This document shows positions 1-9,422 of a stretch of 64,000 bases of DNA, one piece after another. Every line of letters begins with the position of its first letter. Position 1 is the first letter of the stretch. The notes beneath the pieces were generated by a model that had not been told where the DNA came from, ran no database searches, and worked only from the letters and a program-made list of their open reading frames with translations. The translations under genes and the position numbers were made by a program. Source of the stretch: CAUZIZ01 sp965218775 (lineage in GTDB: Bacteria; Acidobacteriota; UBA6911; RPQK01; JAJDTT01); the NCBI GenBank assembly GCA_965218775.1, contig CBDCLS010000003.1, positions 558,001 through 622,000 of the forward strand. Reading direction: 5' to 3'.

Positions 1-1098
1 ACCGGGTACCACCACCTTCTCCTGAACTTTGCCTTCCGCCCCGACTCCGGCGCCGTTGAAACCCCAATCGGCATCCCGATTGGCGAAGGACTCGCCCTCG
101 AAACTTCCCAGGGTGCCGTGGACCCGGGTGCTGCTTCCGTAGCCGTTGATCAAGTTTGTGGAGTAGACCGTCAGGAACTTCCGGTCCCCCTTCTGGTATT
201 CCAGGTTGACCTCGATGGTGTCGGGATTCTCCCGGTAGTCCTTCCACTGGTAGATCCCGCCGTGAGCCACCGCGCTGAGGGGCAGCGAAGTCCCTGTCAA
301 CATGTGGACCAGGTCGATGCCGTGGGTCATCCACTGATCGATGGGTCCGCTGGAGAAGTCCCTGAAAAGGCGTGGGCTGCGGAAGATCCGGGGATCAAAG
401 GGTCTATGGGGCTTGCCCATGAGCCAGGTACTCCAGTCCAGATCCTTCTCCTTGGCCCGAGCGATGGCCTCGGGCTTGGCGGCCCAGCGGTAGGGACTGT
501 GGGCGCTCCAATGGACATCAACCTTGACCACATCGCCGATCAGACCCTCTGAGATCATCCGGGATGCCTGAAGATACCTGGGATAGGACCGTCTCTGGGT
601 GCCGACCTGGGTGATGGTTCCCGCTCGCTTGACGGCATCGATCGCGTCGTTGGCCTCCTGCAGCACGTTGGCCATGGGTTTCTCGCAGTAGGCATCCAGA
701 CCCGCATCCGCTGCCAATTTCAGGATCTGGGCGTGGGCGTGGTCCGGCGTGGAGATGATCAGGGCGTCCAGGTCCTTGTCGGCCAGGATCTCTTCGTGGA
801 CTCGGTAAACCCTTGGGGCCTTTCCCGTCTTGTCCGTCACGAATTGAGTCGCCTGCTCGCGGCGGTAGCTCCAGAGGTCACAGACGGCCGTGAGTTGGGC
901 ATTGAACCGCTGGTTGTGCTGAAAGAAATATTCCAGAAGACTCTTTCCGCGGCCTCCCCGGCCCACGATACCCACATTGATCCGGTCGTTGACGTCACGG
1001 GTACGGGCCAGAGCAGGAAATCCGGCAAAGGCAAGTCCGGCTCCGGCTCCAGCGGAGCGAGACAAGAACGCGCGTCGATTGATGGACGAGTTGCTCAT
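1..1098 (-). CDS. Gfo/Idh/MocA family oxidoreductase, Tat-exported (3' end outside window)
   Basis: An open frame runs from ATG at 1098 to the first base of the window with no stop, about 366 codons, so the C-terminus is missing. The N-terminus carries a twin-arginine signal (SINRRAFLSRSAGAGAGLAFAG), followed by a Rossmann start (INVGIVGRGGRG) and the family signature around residue 120 (LDAYCEKPMANV), where the EKP lysine is the usual catalytic/NAD-binding residue. Later motifs such as GTQRRSYPRY and the SGPIDQWMTHGIDLVHML region fit the C-terminal substrate domain. Tat-exported members of this family are common next to glycan and sugar-acid catabolic genes in Acidobacteriota and Planctomycetota; the substrate cannot be read from sequence. 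The next gene upstream on the same strand (1280-2674) is a paralogue 181 bp away, so the two may be co-transcribed. Confidence 0.88.
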   Translation of the reverse strand, partial: MSNSSINRRAFLSRSAGAGAGLAFAGFPALARTRDVNDRINVGIVGRGGRGKSLLEYFFQHNQRFNAQLTAVCDLWSYRREQATQFVTDKTGKAPRVYRVHEEILADKDLDALIISTPDHAHAQILKLAADAGLDAYCEKPMANVLQEANDAIDAVKRAGTITQVGTQRRSYPRYLQASRMISEGLIGDVVKVDVHWSAHSPYRWAAKPEAIARAKEKDLDWSTWLMGKPHRPFDPRIFRSPRLFRDFSSGPIDQWMTHGIDLVHMLTGTSLPLSAVAHGGIYQWKDYRENPDTIEVNLEYQKGDRKFLTVYSTNLINGYGSSTRVHGTLGSFEGESFANRDADWGFNGAGVGAEGKVQEKVVVPG

Positions 1099-1279
1099 AG
1101 TTGATTCTCCATGGAAATGAATCATGCGCCAGCAAGCGATTTCTTACGCTATTGGCTCATGGTAGCGAAGCGGTCCGCTGCTGGCAACCCGACGATGGCA
1201 GACAAACGATCCTTCAATCCCCCTCTCTGGTTATGTCACGTTAACGCAGTCAGCTGAGGAGAATCCAAGTCGAAAGGCT

Positions 1280-2674
1280 CTACACCTGATCCGGCAAGTG
1301 ATAGGGGCGCCGGCGAGGCCGGTCCAAAAAATGATTCCCCCATTCACTGTTGGTGAACCGCTCCGCCTGCGGGTCCCAATGCATCCGCTCACCGGTCTGT
1401 CCGGTCCGCTCGCTCACGAAGCGCGCAATATTCATCAGGTGGCACACGGTAGCCGAGCGATGACCGATCTCGATATCCGCAGACGGCTTTTGCCGGGTCT
1501 TGATCGCCTCCACCCAACTCCGGCAGTGCGCGTAATGGTTCGAGCCTCGGGGGGCCTGCGGGTTCACATCGTCCAGCGGTTCCCGCGCCAGTTCCGGTGG
1601 GTCGGAAACCAGACGACCGTCCTTGCGGTCGACCGTCAACGTCCCCTTCTCGCCTACGAAGCGCGGGACGTGGTCCCCCGTGAGATCCAGGATGATGTCA
1701 CCCGGATAGCGCATCTTCACATTCGGCCCTCGCCCGGTTCGGGAATCAAACGGTTCTCCTTCGGTCCACACCTCGATCGGGCCACTTTCGCTCATCCCCA
1801 GCCCCCATTGGACCAGATCGAGCCAATGGGACCCCGAGTTGGTCACGCTGCCGCCGGCAAAATCCCGGTATCTGCCCCACTTGGGCCCGCCCTGCCCGGT
1901 AGTTAGGGACGGATGGTAGGGATACGGCTGAACCGGTCCGCACCACAGGTCCCAATTCAGCTCCTCCGGAATCTCCTGACCGGGCAGTCCCGGAGGCTGC
2001 CAAGGAGATGCGTAGTTCCCTGCGATCACGCGCTGGACCTTGCCCAGGCGCCCCTGGCGGACCATCGCACAGGCGGCATGCCACTCCACTTGCGTGCGCC
2101 GCTGGGTTCCGGTCTGAAACACCCGGTCATACTTGCGCATCGCCTGGACCATGAGCCGACCTTCGCGGATTGTCAGCGACACGGGCTTCTCGCAGTAGAC
2201 GTCCTTGCCCGCCTGGGCGGCGTGGATCGAGATCAAGCCGTGCCAGTGTTCGGGCGTGCCCACGACTACCGCGTCGATGTCGTTGCGATCGAGGATTCTG
2301 CGATAGTCCTGGTAGATCTCGACCTCCCGGAGATCCGCCGGTTTCGAAGGGGGCGTGAAGGGGATGCCAAACAGCCCCTTGTCCCTGTCCTGCGGCTGGG
2401 AAATGGCCCTGGCCTTCCTCAGGTCCACGTCGGCGACGGCTGCCACCCGGACGTCCTCGAAGCGGGCGAATCCTTCTCGAATCAGCGCGCCCCCCATGCG
2501 TTTGATGCCGATGCCGGCGATCACCACCCGGTCGTTTGCGCCGGGCCTTCCGCCGCGGGCCAACACTCCGGACGGGATCAAGTAAGGGGCCGCCAACCCC
2601 GCCAGCCCGGCGCCGGTCGCCTGGGTCAGAACCTGACGCCGCGTCAACTTGCCGCTCTTCCTCTTTTGACGCAT
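1280..2674 (-). CDS. Gfo/Idh/MocA family oxidoreductase, Tat-exported
   Basis: 464 residues. It starts with a Tat signal (KLTRRQVLTQATGAGLAGLAAPYL), then a dinucleotide-binding segment (DRVVIAGIGIKRMGGALIREG), the EHWH segment near residue 140 and the EKP signature (DVYCEKPVSLTIREG) near 160. GTQRRTQVEWHAAC and the TNSGSHWLDLVQWGLGM helix are typical of the C-terminal oxidoreductase domain. Length is normal for the exported subfamily (about 430-470). A paralogue lies directly downstream on the same strand and a sialidase-like gene upstream, suggesting a periplasmic carbohydrate-degradation cluster. Function beyond an NAD(P)-dependent sugar dehydrogenase is inference. Confidence 0.9.
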   Translation of the reverse strand: MRQKRKSGKLTRRQVLTQATGAGLAGLAAPYLIPSGVLARGGRPGANDRVVIAGIGIKRMGGALIREGFARFEDVRVAAVADVDLRKARAISQPQDRDKGLFGIPFTPPSKPADLREVEIYQDYRRILDRNDIDAVVVGTPEHWHGLISIHAAQAGKDVYCEKPVSLTIREGRLMVQAMRKYDRVFQTGTQRRTQVEWHAACAMVRQGRLGKVQRVIAGNYASPWQPPGLPGQEIPEELNWDLWCGPVQPYPYHPSLTTGQGGPKWGRYRDFAGGSVTNSGSHWLDLVQWGLGMSESGPIEVWTEGEPFDSRTGRGPNVKMRYPGDIILDLTGDHVPRFVGEKGTLTVDRKDGRLVSDPPELAREPLDDVNPQAPRGSNHYAHCRSWVEAIKTRQKPSADIEIGHRSATVCHLMNIARFVSERTGQTGERMHWDPQAERFTNSEWGNHFLDRPRRRPYHLPDQV

Positions 2675-2903
2675 CGCAACACCGAAAAAATGGTTGTGTA
2701 ATTGTGATCGGCGCTGCCAGCCGCCCGATAGGCGAAATAGGCGCCCGTTTCTGAAAATCGGTTTACCCTCGACAGCTACCGACTTGTGATGCTATCTCGA
2801 CTTCGCGCATTTTGCCCGGCAGTTTACCGACACGACGGGCATTTTATCACGCTTGGATTGCAACACGAGTATTCCTGAACACCCGACCCCGATCCTCGGG
2901 CGG

Positions 2904-3953
2904 CTATTTGGCCAGCCGATCCAAGCTCACCCTCAAGAAGTGGACGCCCTCGCTGTTCATGGACACGGTCCCGACGTGCCGTGCGTCGAGCTGCAGCGTT
3001 CGTGCCGAGTAATAGCGAGCCTTGATGTTCGTGTCGGGCAAGAGTATCACCGTCCGCTCGGCGTTCCAGGTCCGGCCGTCATCCGGCGAAAGGTTGTAGC
3101 GCAGGCCCTTGTTATCGCGCCCGATTCCCCAGGTCACCAGCACTCGGCCGTCGGAGAGCGCCGTCAGGTGGCGGCCTTCGGCGTTGTCGCGGCTGTCGGG
3201 AACCGCCGGAAATCCCTCGATCGAGGTCCAACTTCTGCCGGAATCCTGCGAGTGCAGCAACACCGGTCCCATCGCCAGCAGGGTGCCCTTCGCCGTTCGT
3301 ACAATCTGCTGATACTCGTGTTCTATGCCGTCGGATCCGACCACCGGAAACATCGTCAGCTTGCCGGTCTGCGGATCGAACAGCCGCGGCTGCCCGTCGC
3401 GCAGCGGCAGCAACCAGCGGCCATCGGGCCACGGCAGCACGTTGTGGCGCACCGCTCCCAAATGCTTGCCCTCGATCGGCCCGATCAGTTGCTGCTCGCT
3501 CCAGCTCAGCCCCTGATCCGAACTGAGTGTGTAAAGCAGTGCCCGCTCGTAATACCCGTCCTTCTCTTTGTCGTCGGCAATGTAGTTCCAGGTGACCAGC
3601 ACGCGACCGCCAGGCAGCGTGTCGGTCGTGCCGGGGTAGACCTCGTATTTCTTCACTTCCCGTATAAGGTCCGGCCGCTTGGCCGAAGCGGCGATCGGTG
3701 TGGCGTTCGACCAGGTCCTTCCGCCGTCTGTCGAACGAGCACACTTCAGGACGTTCGCCCCTCGGTAGACAACGATCAAAGTCCCTTCCCTCGTTCGGCA
3801 GATGGAAGGATGAATGTGTCCGCTGATGCGAGCCGCCAGAATGGAAACTGGCTTCTCTTCGGCTTCGAGACGGGCGGCATGGACGAGACTCGCAAGCCAG
3901 CAAAGTCCTGCAATGGCGACAAGCCGGATGGTTGTGGTGTGGTGTAGGCTCAA
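2904..3953 (-). CDS. Exo-alpha-sialidase-like six-bladed propeller protein (BNR/Asp-box)
   Basis: 349 residues with a cleavable-type signal peptide (about residues 8-27, LVAIAGLCWLASLVHA). Asp-box repeats of the SxDxGxTW type are visible: ARSTDGGRTWSNA, LSSDQGLSWSEQ, HSQDSGRSWTS and LSPDDGRTWNAE. An early arginine (SICRTREGTLIVVYRG) fits the family's first catalytic-site arginine. The protein probably acts in the periplasm or outside the cell; many of these acidobacterial homologues are annotated only as BNR or sialidase family, so sialic acid as substrate is unproven. It is the first of at least four related genes in the window. Confidence 0.85.
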   Translation of the reverse strand: MSLHHTTTIRLVAIAGLCWLASLVHAARLEAEEKPVSILAARISGHIHPSICRTREGTLIVVYRGANVLKCARSTDGGRTWSNATPIAASAKRPDLIREVKKYEVYPGTTDTLPGGRVLVTWNYIADDKEKDGYYERALLYTLSSDQGLSWSEQQLIGPIEGKHLGAVRHNVLPWPDGRWLLPLRDGQPRLFDPQTGKLTMFPVVGSDGIEHEYQQIVRTAKGTLLAMGPVLLHSQDSGRSWTSIEGFPAVPDSRDNAEGRHLTALSDGRVLVTWGIGRDNKGLRYNLSPDDGRTWNAERTVILLPDTNIKARYYSARTLQLDARHVGTVSMNSEGVHFLRVSLDRLAK

Positions 3954-4251
3954 CTCTCAACTCCCTAGGTTTGATAGTAGTTTGCTTCTTCCTGATGGGA
4001 GGAGAATAACACCGTTTTGGGTGGGGATCTCCCGCAATCATGCCACGCGCCAAGTGAGACCGAGAGTTTCTAATCGCGGGAGAACTCCTCACTTCTGCAA
4101 CGCCAAGAAAAAATGGGAGCCCGAGAGGCTTTCGGGGGAACGGCCAAGGTATCTTCTGACCCGGGCAAGATGTGCCGCGCGTGCTGAGAAACCTGGGCTA
4201 CCGGCGCAAGGGACACACACGGTGAACCGTCTTCGTGCGGAAGGCCTGGAC

Positions 4252-6645
4252 CTAGCGCAGCCCTGCCGCGATCCCGCTCAACGTCTCGACCAGGGCCGAC
4301 CGGCGCGTTTGAGCGATGGCGTCGCCCGCTTCTTGTCCTGCGAGCTTCTCCGCCAGCGACTCCAGCCCGGCGGCTAGCTGCTCGTCGCGTGCGCCGTCTC
4401 TCAGCTGCGCTTGTGAGCGATCGAGTGCCTTGGCCAAGTCGGCCGCCAGCCTCTTCGACAGCGCTCTGCCGCGGGTGAGCTGGTCCAGGTAGGCTCGGGC
4501 GACCACCGGCTCCGCCGGCCAGGTGACTCGGATCTGCTGCTGAGGGTTGAAGAGGTCGTCCTGGTCGGCCAGGGCCGCCGCGGCGATCTCGTTCTCGGTG
4601 AGATACTGGCTGGATACGAGCGCCAGGACGTCCAGCCCGCGGGCGATCTCGGTGCCGTAGATGCGGCCGTCGTACCAGTAGGTCGACCAGTACCCACCCA
4701 TGACCAGTTCCTCGGCGTCGATGGGCCCACGGTCGAAGTAGGCGATCTCGACCGGGTTGGCCGAGTCCGTGAAGTCGAGCACCGACAGACCGCCCTGGTA
4801 CCAGGCCTGGGCGAAGATATCGCGGCCCGGCACGGGCACGATGGAGCCGTTGTGTGCGACGCAGTTCTCCTGCTCCAGCTGCGGTGCCGGCATCTTGTAG
4901 TAGGCCCGGAACTCGAGCTGGTCCCCGACGATGTCGTAGATCGCGTCCGCTCCCCAGTCCAGAGGGTCATAAGCGCGGCAGCGCGGACGACTGCCGCCGC
5001 CCCACTCGTCGGTGAAGATCACCTTCGTCCCGTCGTTGTTGAAGGTCGCCGAGTGCCAGTACGCGAAGCCCTTGTCGACAACCTCGTCGATGCGCTTGGG
5101 GTTCAGCGGATCGGAGATGTCGAACAGGATGCCGTTCCCCGAGCAGGCGCCGGCGGCGATGGCGCGCTCGGGGAAGACGGTGATGTCGTGGCAGTGATCG
5201 GTCCTCTTGGTCTCCTGGGTCCTGTCGCCGTGGTCGCCACCCTTCCACAGGCCTGCCAGGCGGCCCTCCTGGGGATCGGCGAACACCGCCGGGCTGGCCA
5301 CGATGCGCGCCGCGGCGGGTCGGTCCACCGGGATCTCGATAACGTCGATGCGGAACAGGGCCGTGCGATCGTCGCCGGGAGTCTCGTCGATACAGCCCGC
5401 CAGTTCCTCGTCGTCGCGGATGGACGAGGTGCCGGAGTTGTAGACGATGATCTTGTCGTCTTGGTCACGGCCGTCCATGTGGGGTCCGGAGACGACCGAA
5501 TGCGTGTGCGAGCCGCGGCAGGTCTGCACCGCGCCCACCTGAATGGGTCGGGTCAGATCGCTGATGTCCAGGATGCGAAGCCCTCGGAAGCGCTCGGGGC
5601 TGACGTCCTCGCTGACGCCCTCGAGTCCGCAGTCGAGCCGCCCACGCGTCTGCTCGACCGACATGATCAACAGGTCGCCGACGATTGAGACGTCACCCTG
5701 CCCGCCCGGGCAGACCACGGAGCTCATCAACACCGGCCGCCCCCCGTCGGTCAGCCGATAGATGTTGAAGCCGTGATAGTTGCCGACCGCCATGACGTCG
5801 CCGGCGAAGGCCATGTCGGTGTTGGCAAAGCTCAGGCGCGGCGCACGGTTGCCTTGGTCGTCCTTCTTCTTATCCTGGGCGGGATCCCCGCCGTCCTCGG
5901 CGGCCACGGCGCCGAGTTCCTTGGCCTCCTCCTTGTCGTTCTCGGGACGTTTCGGTGGCAGCCCCGCAGGGTTGGCGGGATCGAAGAAGCCTCTCGGCTT
6001 TGGCAGCGAGGCGATCAGCTCCAGGTGGAGCAGCGCCTGGCCAGGGTCTTCGAAGCCGGGGGTCAAAGTCGCCCGCGGGTCATCGGACAGCGAGACGATC
6101 AGCGCGTTCATGCGCTCGATCTCAGCCTTCTGGTCATTGGTGACGTCGCTGGTGAACTCGAACAGCACCGGGTCGTAAGCCGAGCCTGGCTGCGCGAGCA
6201 GTTCCTCGACCATCTTCACGGCACCCGCGTGGTGAGTGATCATGAGCTTCAGAAACAACCGGTCGAATGCCGTGCTCTTCGATGACGCCAGCTCGGCCAT
6301 CTCCTCCGGCGTCGCCATGCCAGCCATCTCGTGGGAGGTCTGCATCGCATGATGTGCGGTGGGGTCGGGCACAGGCAGCCCCCGGTCGCGCAGCCACTGC
6401 TGCATTAACTCGATCTCGTCTCCCTGCGAGGCGTCAATACGCCCGGCAACGTCAATCAGCTCGGGCCGGTTCGTGCGGTCGGCCACCAGCGCGGACATCT
6501 GGAGGGCCTGGTGATGGTGCGGGATCATGTCCGTCATGAACCGGACGTCGTCCGGGGAATGGCTGGTGTCGGCGATCTCGGTAGCCTCGTCGGGGCTCAG
6601 CTCCCGCGCCGGCTCCCCCGGCGCCCCCGGCTGGATAATGGGCAC
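4252..6645 (-). CDS. DUF305 domain protein fused to LVIVD-repeat propeller
   Basis: 797 residues from a GTG at 6645. Residues about 30-200 hold two DUF305 (ferritin-like four-helix) halves marked by MIPHHHQALQMS and MITHHAGAVKMVEELL. A low-complexity charged linker follows (about 225-260, ENDKEEAKELGAV region), then a propeller-type region with LVIVD-like repeats (GLRILDISDLTRPIQVGAV, GLSVLDFTDSANPVEIAYF). Such proteins are usually exported. The GTG start gives no signal peptide, but in the +1 frame just upstream (ATG at 6733) there is a good one (MNSLSDSLARFLPCAAG, then LVFAGRC). In the frame of this gene the upstream codons run to a TGA at 6732-6730 without a usual start. A small indel near 6645-6690 may have separated signal peptide from mature protein. 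Confidence 0.8.
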   Translation of the reverse strand: MPIIQPGAPGEPARELSPDEATEIADTSHSPDDVRFMTDMIPHHHQALQMSALVADRTNRPELIDVAGRIDASQGDEIELMQQWLRDRGLPVPDPTAHHAMQTSHEMAGMATPEEMAELASSKSTAFDRLFLKLMITHHAGAVKMVEELLAQPGSAYDPVLFEFTSDVTNDQKAEIERMNALIVSLSDDPRATLTPGFEDPGQALLHLELIASLPKPRGFFDPANPAGLPPKRPENDKEEAKELGAVAAEDGGDPAQDKKKDDQGNRAPRLSFANTDMAFAGDVMAVGNYHGFNIYRLTDGGRPVLMSSVVCPGGQGDVSIVGDLLIMSVEQTRGRLDCGLEGVSEDVSPERFRGLRILDISDLTRPIQVGAVQTCRGSHTHSVVSGPHMDGRDQDDKIIVYNSGTSSIRDDEELAGCIDETPGDDRTALFRIDVIEIPVDRPAAARIVASPAVFADPQEGRLAGLWKGGDHGDRTQETKRTDHCHDITVFPERAIAAGACSGNGILFDISDPLNPKRIDEVVDKGFAYWHSATFNNDGTKVIFTDEWGGGSRPRCRAYDPLDWGADAIYDIVGDQLEFRAYYKMPAPQLEQENCVAHNGSIVPVPGRDIFAQAWYQGGLSVLDFTDSANPVEIAYFDRGPIDAEELVMGGYWSTYWYDGRIYGTEIARGLDVLALVSSQYLTENEIAAAALADQDDLFNPQQQIRVTWPAEPVVARAYLDQLTRGRALSKRLAADLAKALDRSQAQLRDGARDEQLAAGLESLAEKLAGQEAGDAIAQTRRSALVETLSGIAAGLR

Positions 6646-6733
6646 CTGGGCCAGGCATGGTGCAACGCCCCGCGAACACCAAGCCCGCGGCGCAGGGAAG
6701 AAACCGAGCGAGGGAATCGGAAAGACTGTTCAT
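6646..6733 (-). pseudogene. Out-of-frame signal peptide of the DUF305/LVIVD gene
   Basis: The frame starting ATG at 6733 encodes a hydrophobic leader of about 24 residues ending FAGRC and then becomes arginine/glycine/alanine-rich nonsense over the DUF305 coding sequence. This pattern suggests a one-base indel between the leader and the body of the protein. It may be a true mutation or an assembly error; both are compatible with the sequence. Confidence 0.5.
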
Positions 6734-7334
6734 ACGTTCTGTCCTTTGCCTTCCTGGGGAGTCTTGAGCTCGTATACGCCCATTCTAACCTTGTGGTGTA
6801 TGGCAAGTTCGCCGTCTACATCGAGGGTGGCATCCACCAAGGCCTCTGACTACGCTGACCTCACCGGCGTGGCTCGCCTTGCCTGGGCATTGTCAAGTTG
6901 ACGGGTGCCAAGAGATCCTGAGACACACGAATACGTCAGCTCTAGTCTGACGTTGCTGCGCAGCCATCGCCACAGTTCCAGATAGACGGGCCAGTGATCG
7001 AGAGTTTTCCTGTAATAGCTTAGATCTGACCGTCCAAACAGTGTCAGAGTGGACTCTCCTGACCGGCGGCTTCCGCCTAAAAGCGGACATTCAGATTTTC
7101 CCCGAAACGCCCCACCCCGGTTCAATCGTCGGTCCCGGCTATGCGCAAAACGAATCACCCTGAACCGGGAGCGCATAGTCTTCTAAGAGAGAAAGACCGC
7201 GCAACACATGAGGACCAAGAACGACGGGACGACCAAACTGCATCCCGACAGGGTGGGAATGATCCTCCGGCCCCGTGCGCGGCTTCGCTCTTGCATCAAT
7301 AGCTGCTGCCCAGCTGCTGTGGCTGGGAGGGAAG
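6734..7334. other. Intergenic region with hairpin repeat, no convincing gene
   Basis: No supported gene. It contains one copy of a dispersed hairpin (CTGACCGTCCAAACAGTGTCAG at about 7026-7047, arms CTGAC/GTCAG) followed by the associated motif CGCCTAAAAGCGGACATTCA (from 7074). The same composite recurs near 21.4, 29.1 and 60.5 kb, and the second motif near 17.8 and 58.2 kb. Confidence 0.55.
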
Positions 7335-8648
7335 CTACCGCAGAGGAGAGAGAGCTATGATGCCGTCGAATTCAGCCATCTGGGCCACCCGCTGCTTCCA
7401 GGCTTCGTCCTTGTCCGGGTACAGTGACGGCTTGAAGTAGAGGCTCACGCCCTGGCTGCGGCATTGAGGCCCATAGTCCTCTCGTATCATCTCCTCAAAG
7501 GGTCTCAGGCCGCGGCCAGTCGCAGGATCGGTCAGGTAGCCATAGCCATGTCTGCCCCAGGCCCAACCCCGCTCGTCCAGATGCAGAACGTCGATCAGCT
7601 TTTCTCGGATCCATTTTCTCCATTCCAGCTTCATGTTCCCCAGAGGAAAACCGATATAGTTGCCCCGCGCTGTCCCCAACGCCAGGATCTTGTCTCTAGA
7701 GTGAACCACCTGGGAGATTTCTCGAAGCAGCTGTGTGAAGTACTCGCCTCGGAGTTGGCGCCATTTTTCCAGGTCGAAGTCCTCTGTCCGGATGTCGACC
7801 CCGTGGCGGCGCTTGTACTCTTCGACGACCGGTTGGTTGAAGCCGAACTGGTCGGCGTGATCCGCGGCCATACACTCGGTCCGAGTATCCATGTAGATAC
7901 CGTCCACATCGTAACCGTCCAGCAGCCGGGTGACGTTGTCTACCCAATAACGGCGGGCCTCCGGATAGGCCCACTCCAGGACCCCGTAGTGATAGCGCTC
8001 CCCCGTCCGATCCACTAACTGATAATGGCGATTCTCCCGGATGAACGAGGCCTGGTAAGGGAATTGAGTCTCATAGATGGCGCCATGAGGGTAGCGGTAG
8101 GAATAGGGCTGGATCCCCAGTTCGGCCTTCGATCCCGGGGGAGCACCTCCGTTATAGGGGACGATCCAGGCATAGAATTTCAATCCCAGCTCATGGGCCA
8201 CGGCGGCGGGCCATTTGAGTTCGTGGGGATCCCAGGCGTAGGGGGTGTTCTCGAATTCTGCCCTGAGCTCGGACGCTTCCCGTTGGATTCTGCTGGTATA
8301 GAAATCAAGCTGGTCCAAAGGGTGGCCTTCCCACAGGACTCGCCAGTAGATGGCGGTGAAGCCCAGCCGTTTGAGTTTCCGGATCGCTTGCTCTATCTCG
8401 TCTTTGGTCGAGATGCGTTTGTGGTCGAGCTGGGGCTTGTCCTCGAGACGGTCTCCGAAGCTGATGATGCAGACCTTGGCTTTTTCACCCGATTGGGCGA
8501 GAGAGTCAGGGCAGAGGGGGAGTGCACACAAGAAAAAGAAGACAGCAGCGCAGCAGATGGGTTGTGTGAGGCAAGACAAAGGAATCGAGACTGACCCTGA
8601 AGCAAGCTTGGACGATCGAGGCGTTTTCATGTGAATCACGGACTCCAA
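7335..8648 (-). CDS. Exported glycoside-hydrolase-like TIM-barrel protein (GHL10/family-10-like)
   Basis: 437 residues from the longest start; MKTPRSSKLA at 8630 is the more likely start because it leads into a signal peptide (CLTQPICCAAVFFFLCALPL). The body reads as a (beta/alpha)8 hydrolase: AIRKLKRLGFTAIYWRVLW, HELGLKFYAWIVPYNG, the barrel strand YDVDGIYMDTRTE with acidic residues in the usual catalytic position, and DKILALGTARGN. It resembles the glycosyl-hydrolase-like 10 group of predicted polysaccharide hydrolases; substrate unknown. A second protein with the same DLDGIEFDWGR-type strand lies at 18.2-19.9 kb. Confidence 0.75.
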   Translation of the reverse strand: MESVIHMKTPRSSKLASGSVSIPLSCLTQPICCAAVFFFLCALPLCPDSLAQSGEKAKVCIISFGDRLEDKPQLDHKRISTKDEIEQAIRKLKRLGFTAIYWRVLWEGHPLDQLDFYTSRIQREASELRAEFENTPYAWDPHELKWPAAVAHELGLKFYAWIVPYNGGAPPGSKAELGIQPYSYRYPHGAIYETQFPYQASFIRENRHYQLVDRTGERYHYGVLEWAYPEARRYWVDNVTRLLDGYDVDGIYMDTRTECMAADHADQFGFNQPVVEEYKRRHGVDIRTEDFDLEKWRQLRGEYFTQLLREISQVVHSRDKILALGTARGNYIGFPLGNMKLEWRKWIREKLIDVLHLDERGWAWGRHGYGYLTDPATGRGLRPFEEMIREDYGPQCRSQGVSLYFKPSLYPDKDEAWKQRVAQMAEFDGIIALSPLR

Positions 8649-9037
8649 CTACGGGCGATCGAAGGGGAGCCCACCCAACTGTACCAGAAACCGATAGACC
8701 GATCGCATCGATCTGCTCAGTGAGTAGAGGTGACCGAGGGAGCTGAATTTCGGAGAGAGCTCGTATTGGCGATTCGAGAAGATTTCCAGGCTCTGAGAAT
8801 GCTAGGCTGGGAGGTCAGTAAGGAGACGGTGCAGGCGAAGAAACGTGCTGTTGCCTTGGCACAAAGACGACGAACCTCTGCGAGCCGTTCGATCGACTCT
8901 GCGAAGAGGGTGCCGATAGCGCGGAGCAGGAGTTAGACCGGCGGAGTTATTGACTAGCCAGAAGGGAGGTTCCTATGACACTGACGCTCAGGTCGACGAA
9001 TGACAACGTTGACTGCCTTCGAAAAGGAGGATGGAGA
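8649..9037. other. Intergenic region with leader repeat shared with 45.3-45.5 kb
   Basis: No gene supported. From about 8862 it aligns by eye with 45303-45483 (shared blocks include GAGGGTGCCGA, GCGGAGCAGGAG-type and AAAGGAGGATGGAGAATGAGG), so this is one copy of a dispersed 5' leader module. Confidence 0.5.
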
Positions 9038-9115
9038 ATGAGGATAGGACTGGTCTCGGCCTGTCTGGTTTCTATGGTGTTACTGGTGACAGCGGAGAAT
9101 GCCTTGGCAGAAGAG
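8862..9115 (+). repeat. Dispersed leader/signal-peptide repeat, copy 1
   Basis: About 250 bp similar by eye (roughly two thirds to three quarters identical) to 45303-45555. It covers the upstream region, the Shine-Dalgarno and the signal peptide. Both copies precede truncated reading frames, so the module was duplicated or left behind after loss of the gene bodies. Confidence 0.6.
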
Positions 9116-9259
9116 CCTAGCTCCCAGGGGTCCTTGGACATCGGCTCCCGGCTAGAGCTGTTCGTGGACGACTACCTGATCGAATCCCTGGAGGGCGTGA
9201 GGCTGAAGCTGCATGAGCCCCGATCTGCCGGGAAGGTACTCGCCTTCGCACTCCACTGA
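9038..9259 (+). pseudogene. Truncated exported propeller gene (LFVDD family), 5' fragment
   Basis: Starting at ATG 9038, behind a strong Shine-Dalgarno (AAGGAGGA), it encodes a signal peptide (MRIGLVSACLVSMVLLVTAE) and then LELFVDDYLIESLEGVRLKL, the N-terminal hallmark of the GH32/43-like propeller family also seen intact at 12.4 kb (QLFVDDWILEDLQGV). It stops after about 74 residues, where family members run over 500. A near-identical leader and signal peptide with an even shorter body occurs at 45.48 kb. Confidence 0.7.
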
Positions 9260-9422
9260 GTAGCTCCGAGCAGCCTGATCTAAGGTTTCCTACCCAAGAT
9301 GGATCTGATACAAGAAGGGCCATGAACCACTCCCGGCTCCAGGAGACCGGCCTTAGGTCTCCGCTAAAGACATCCCTTTTTGTTCGCGGCCGCACTTTCG
9401 GTTTCAGCGCTTTGCATCCAGG

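Noticed and set aside
2853..3947. 364-codon plus-strand frame
   Set aside because: Antisense to the sialidase-like gene, whose Asp-boxes and signal peptide are clear.
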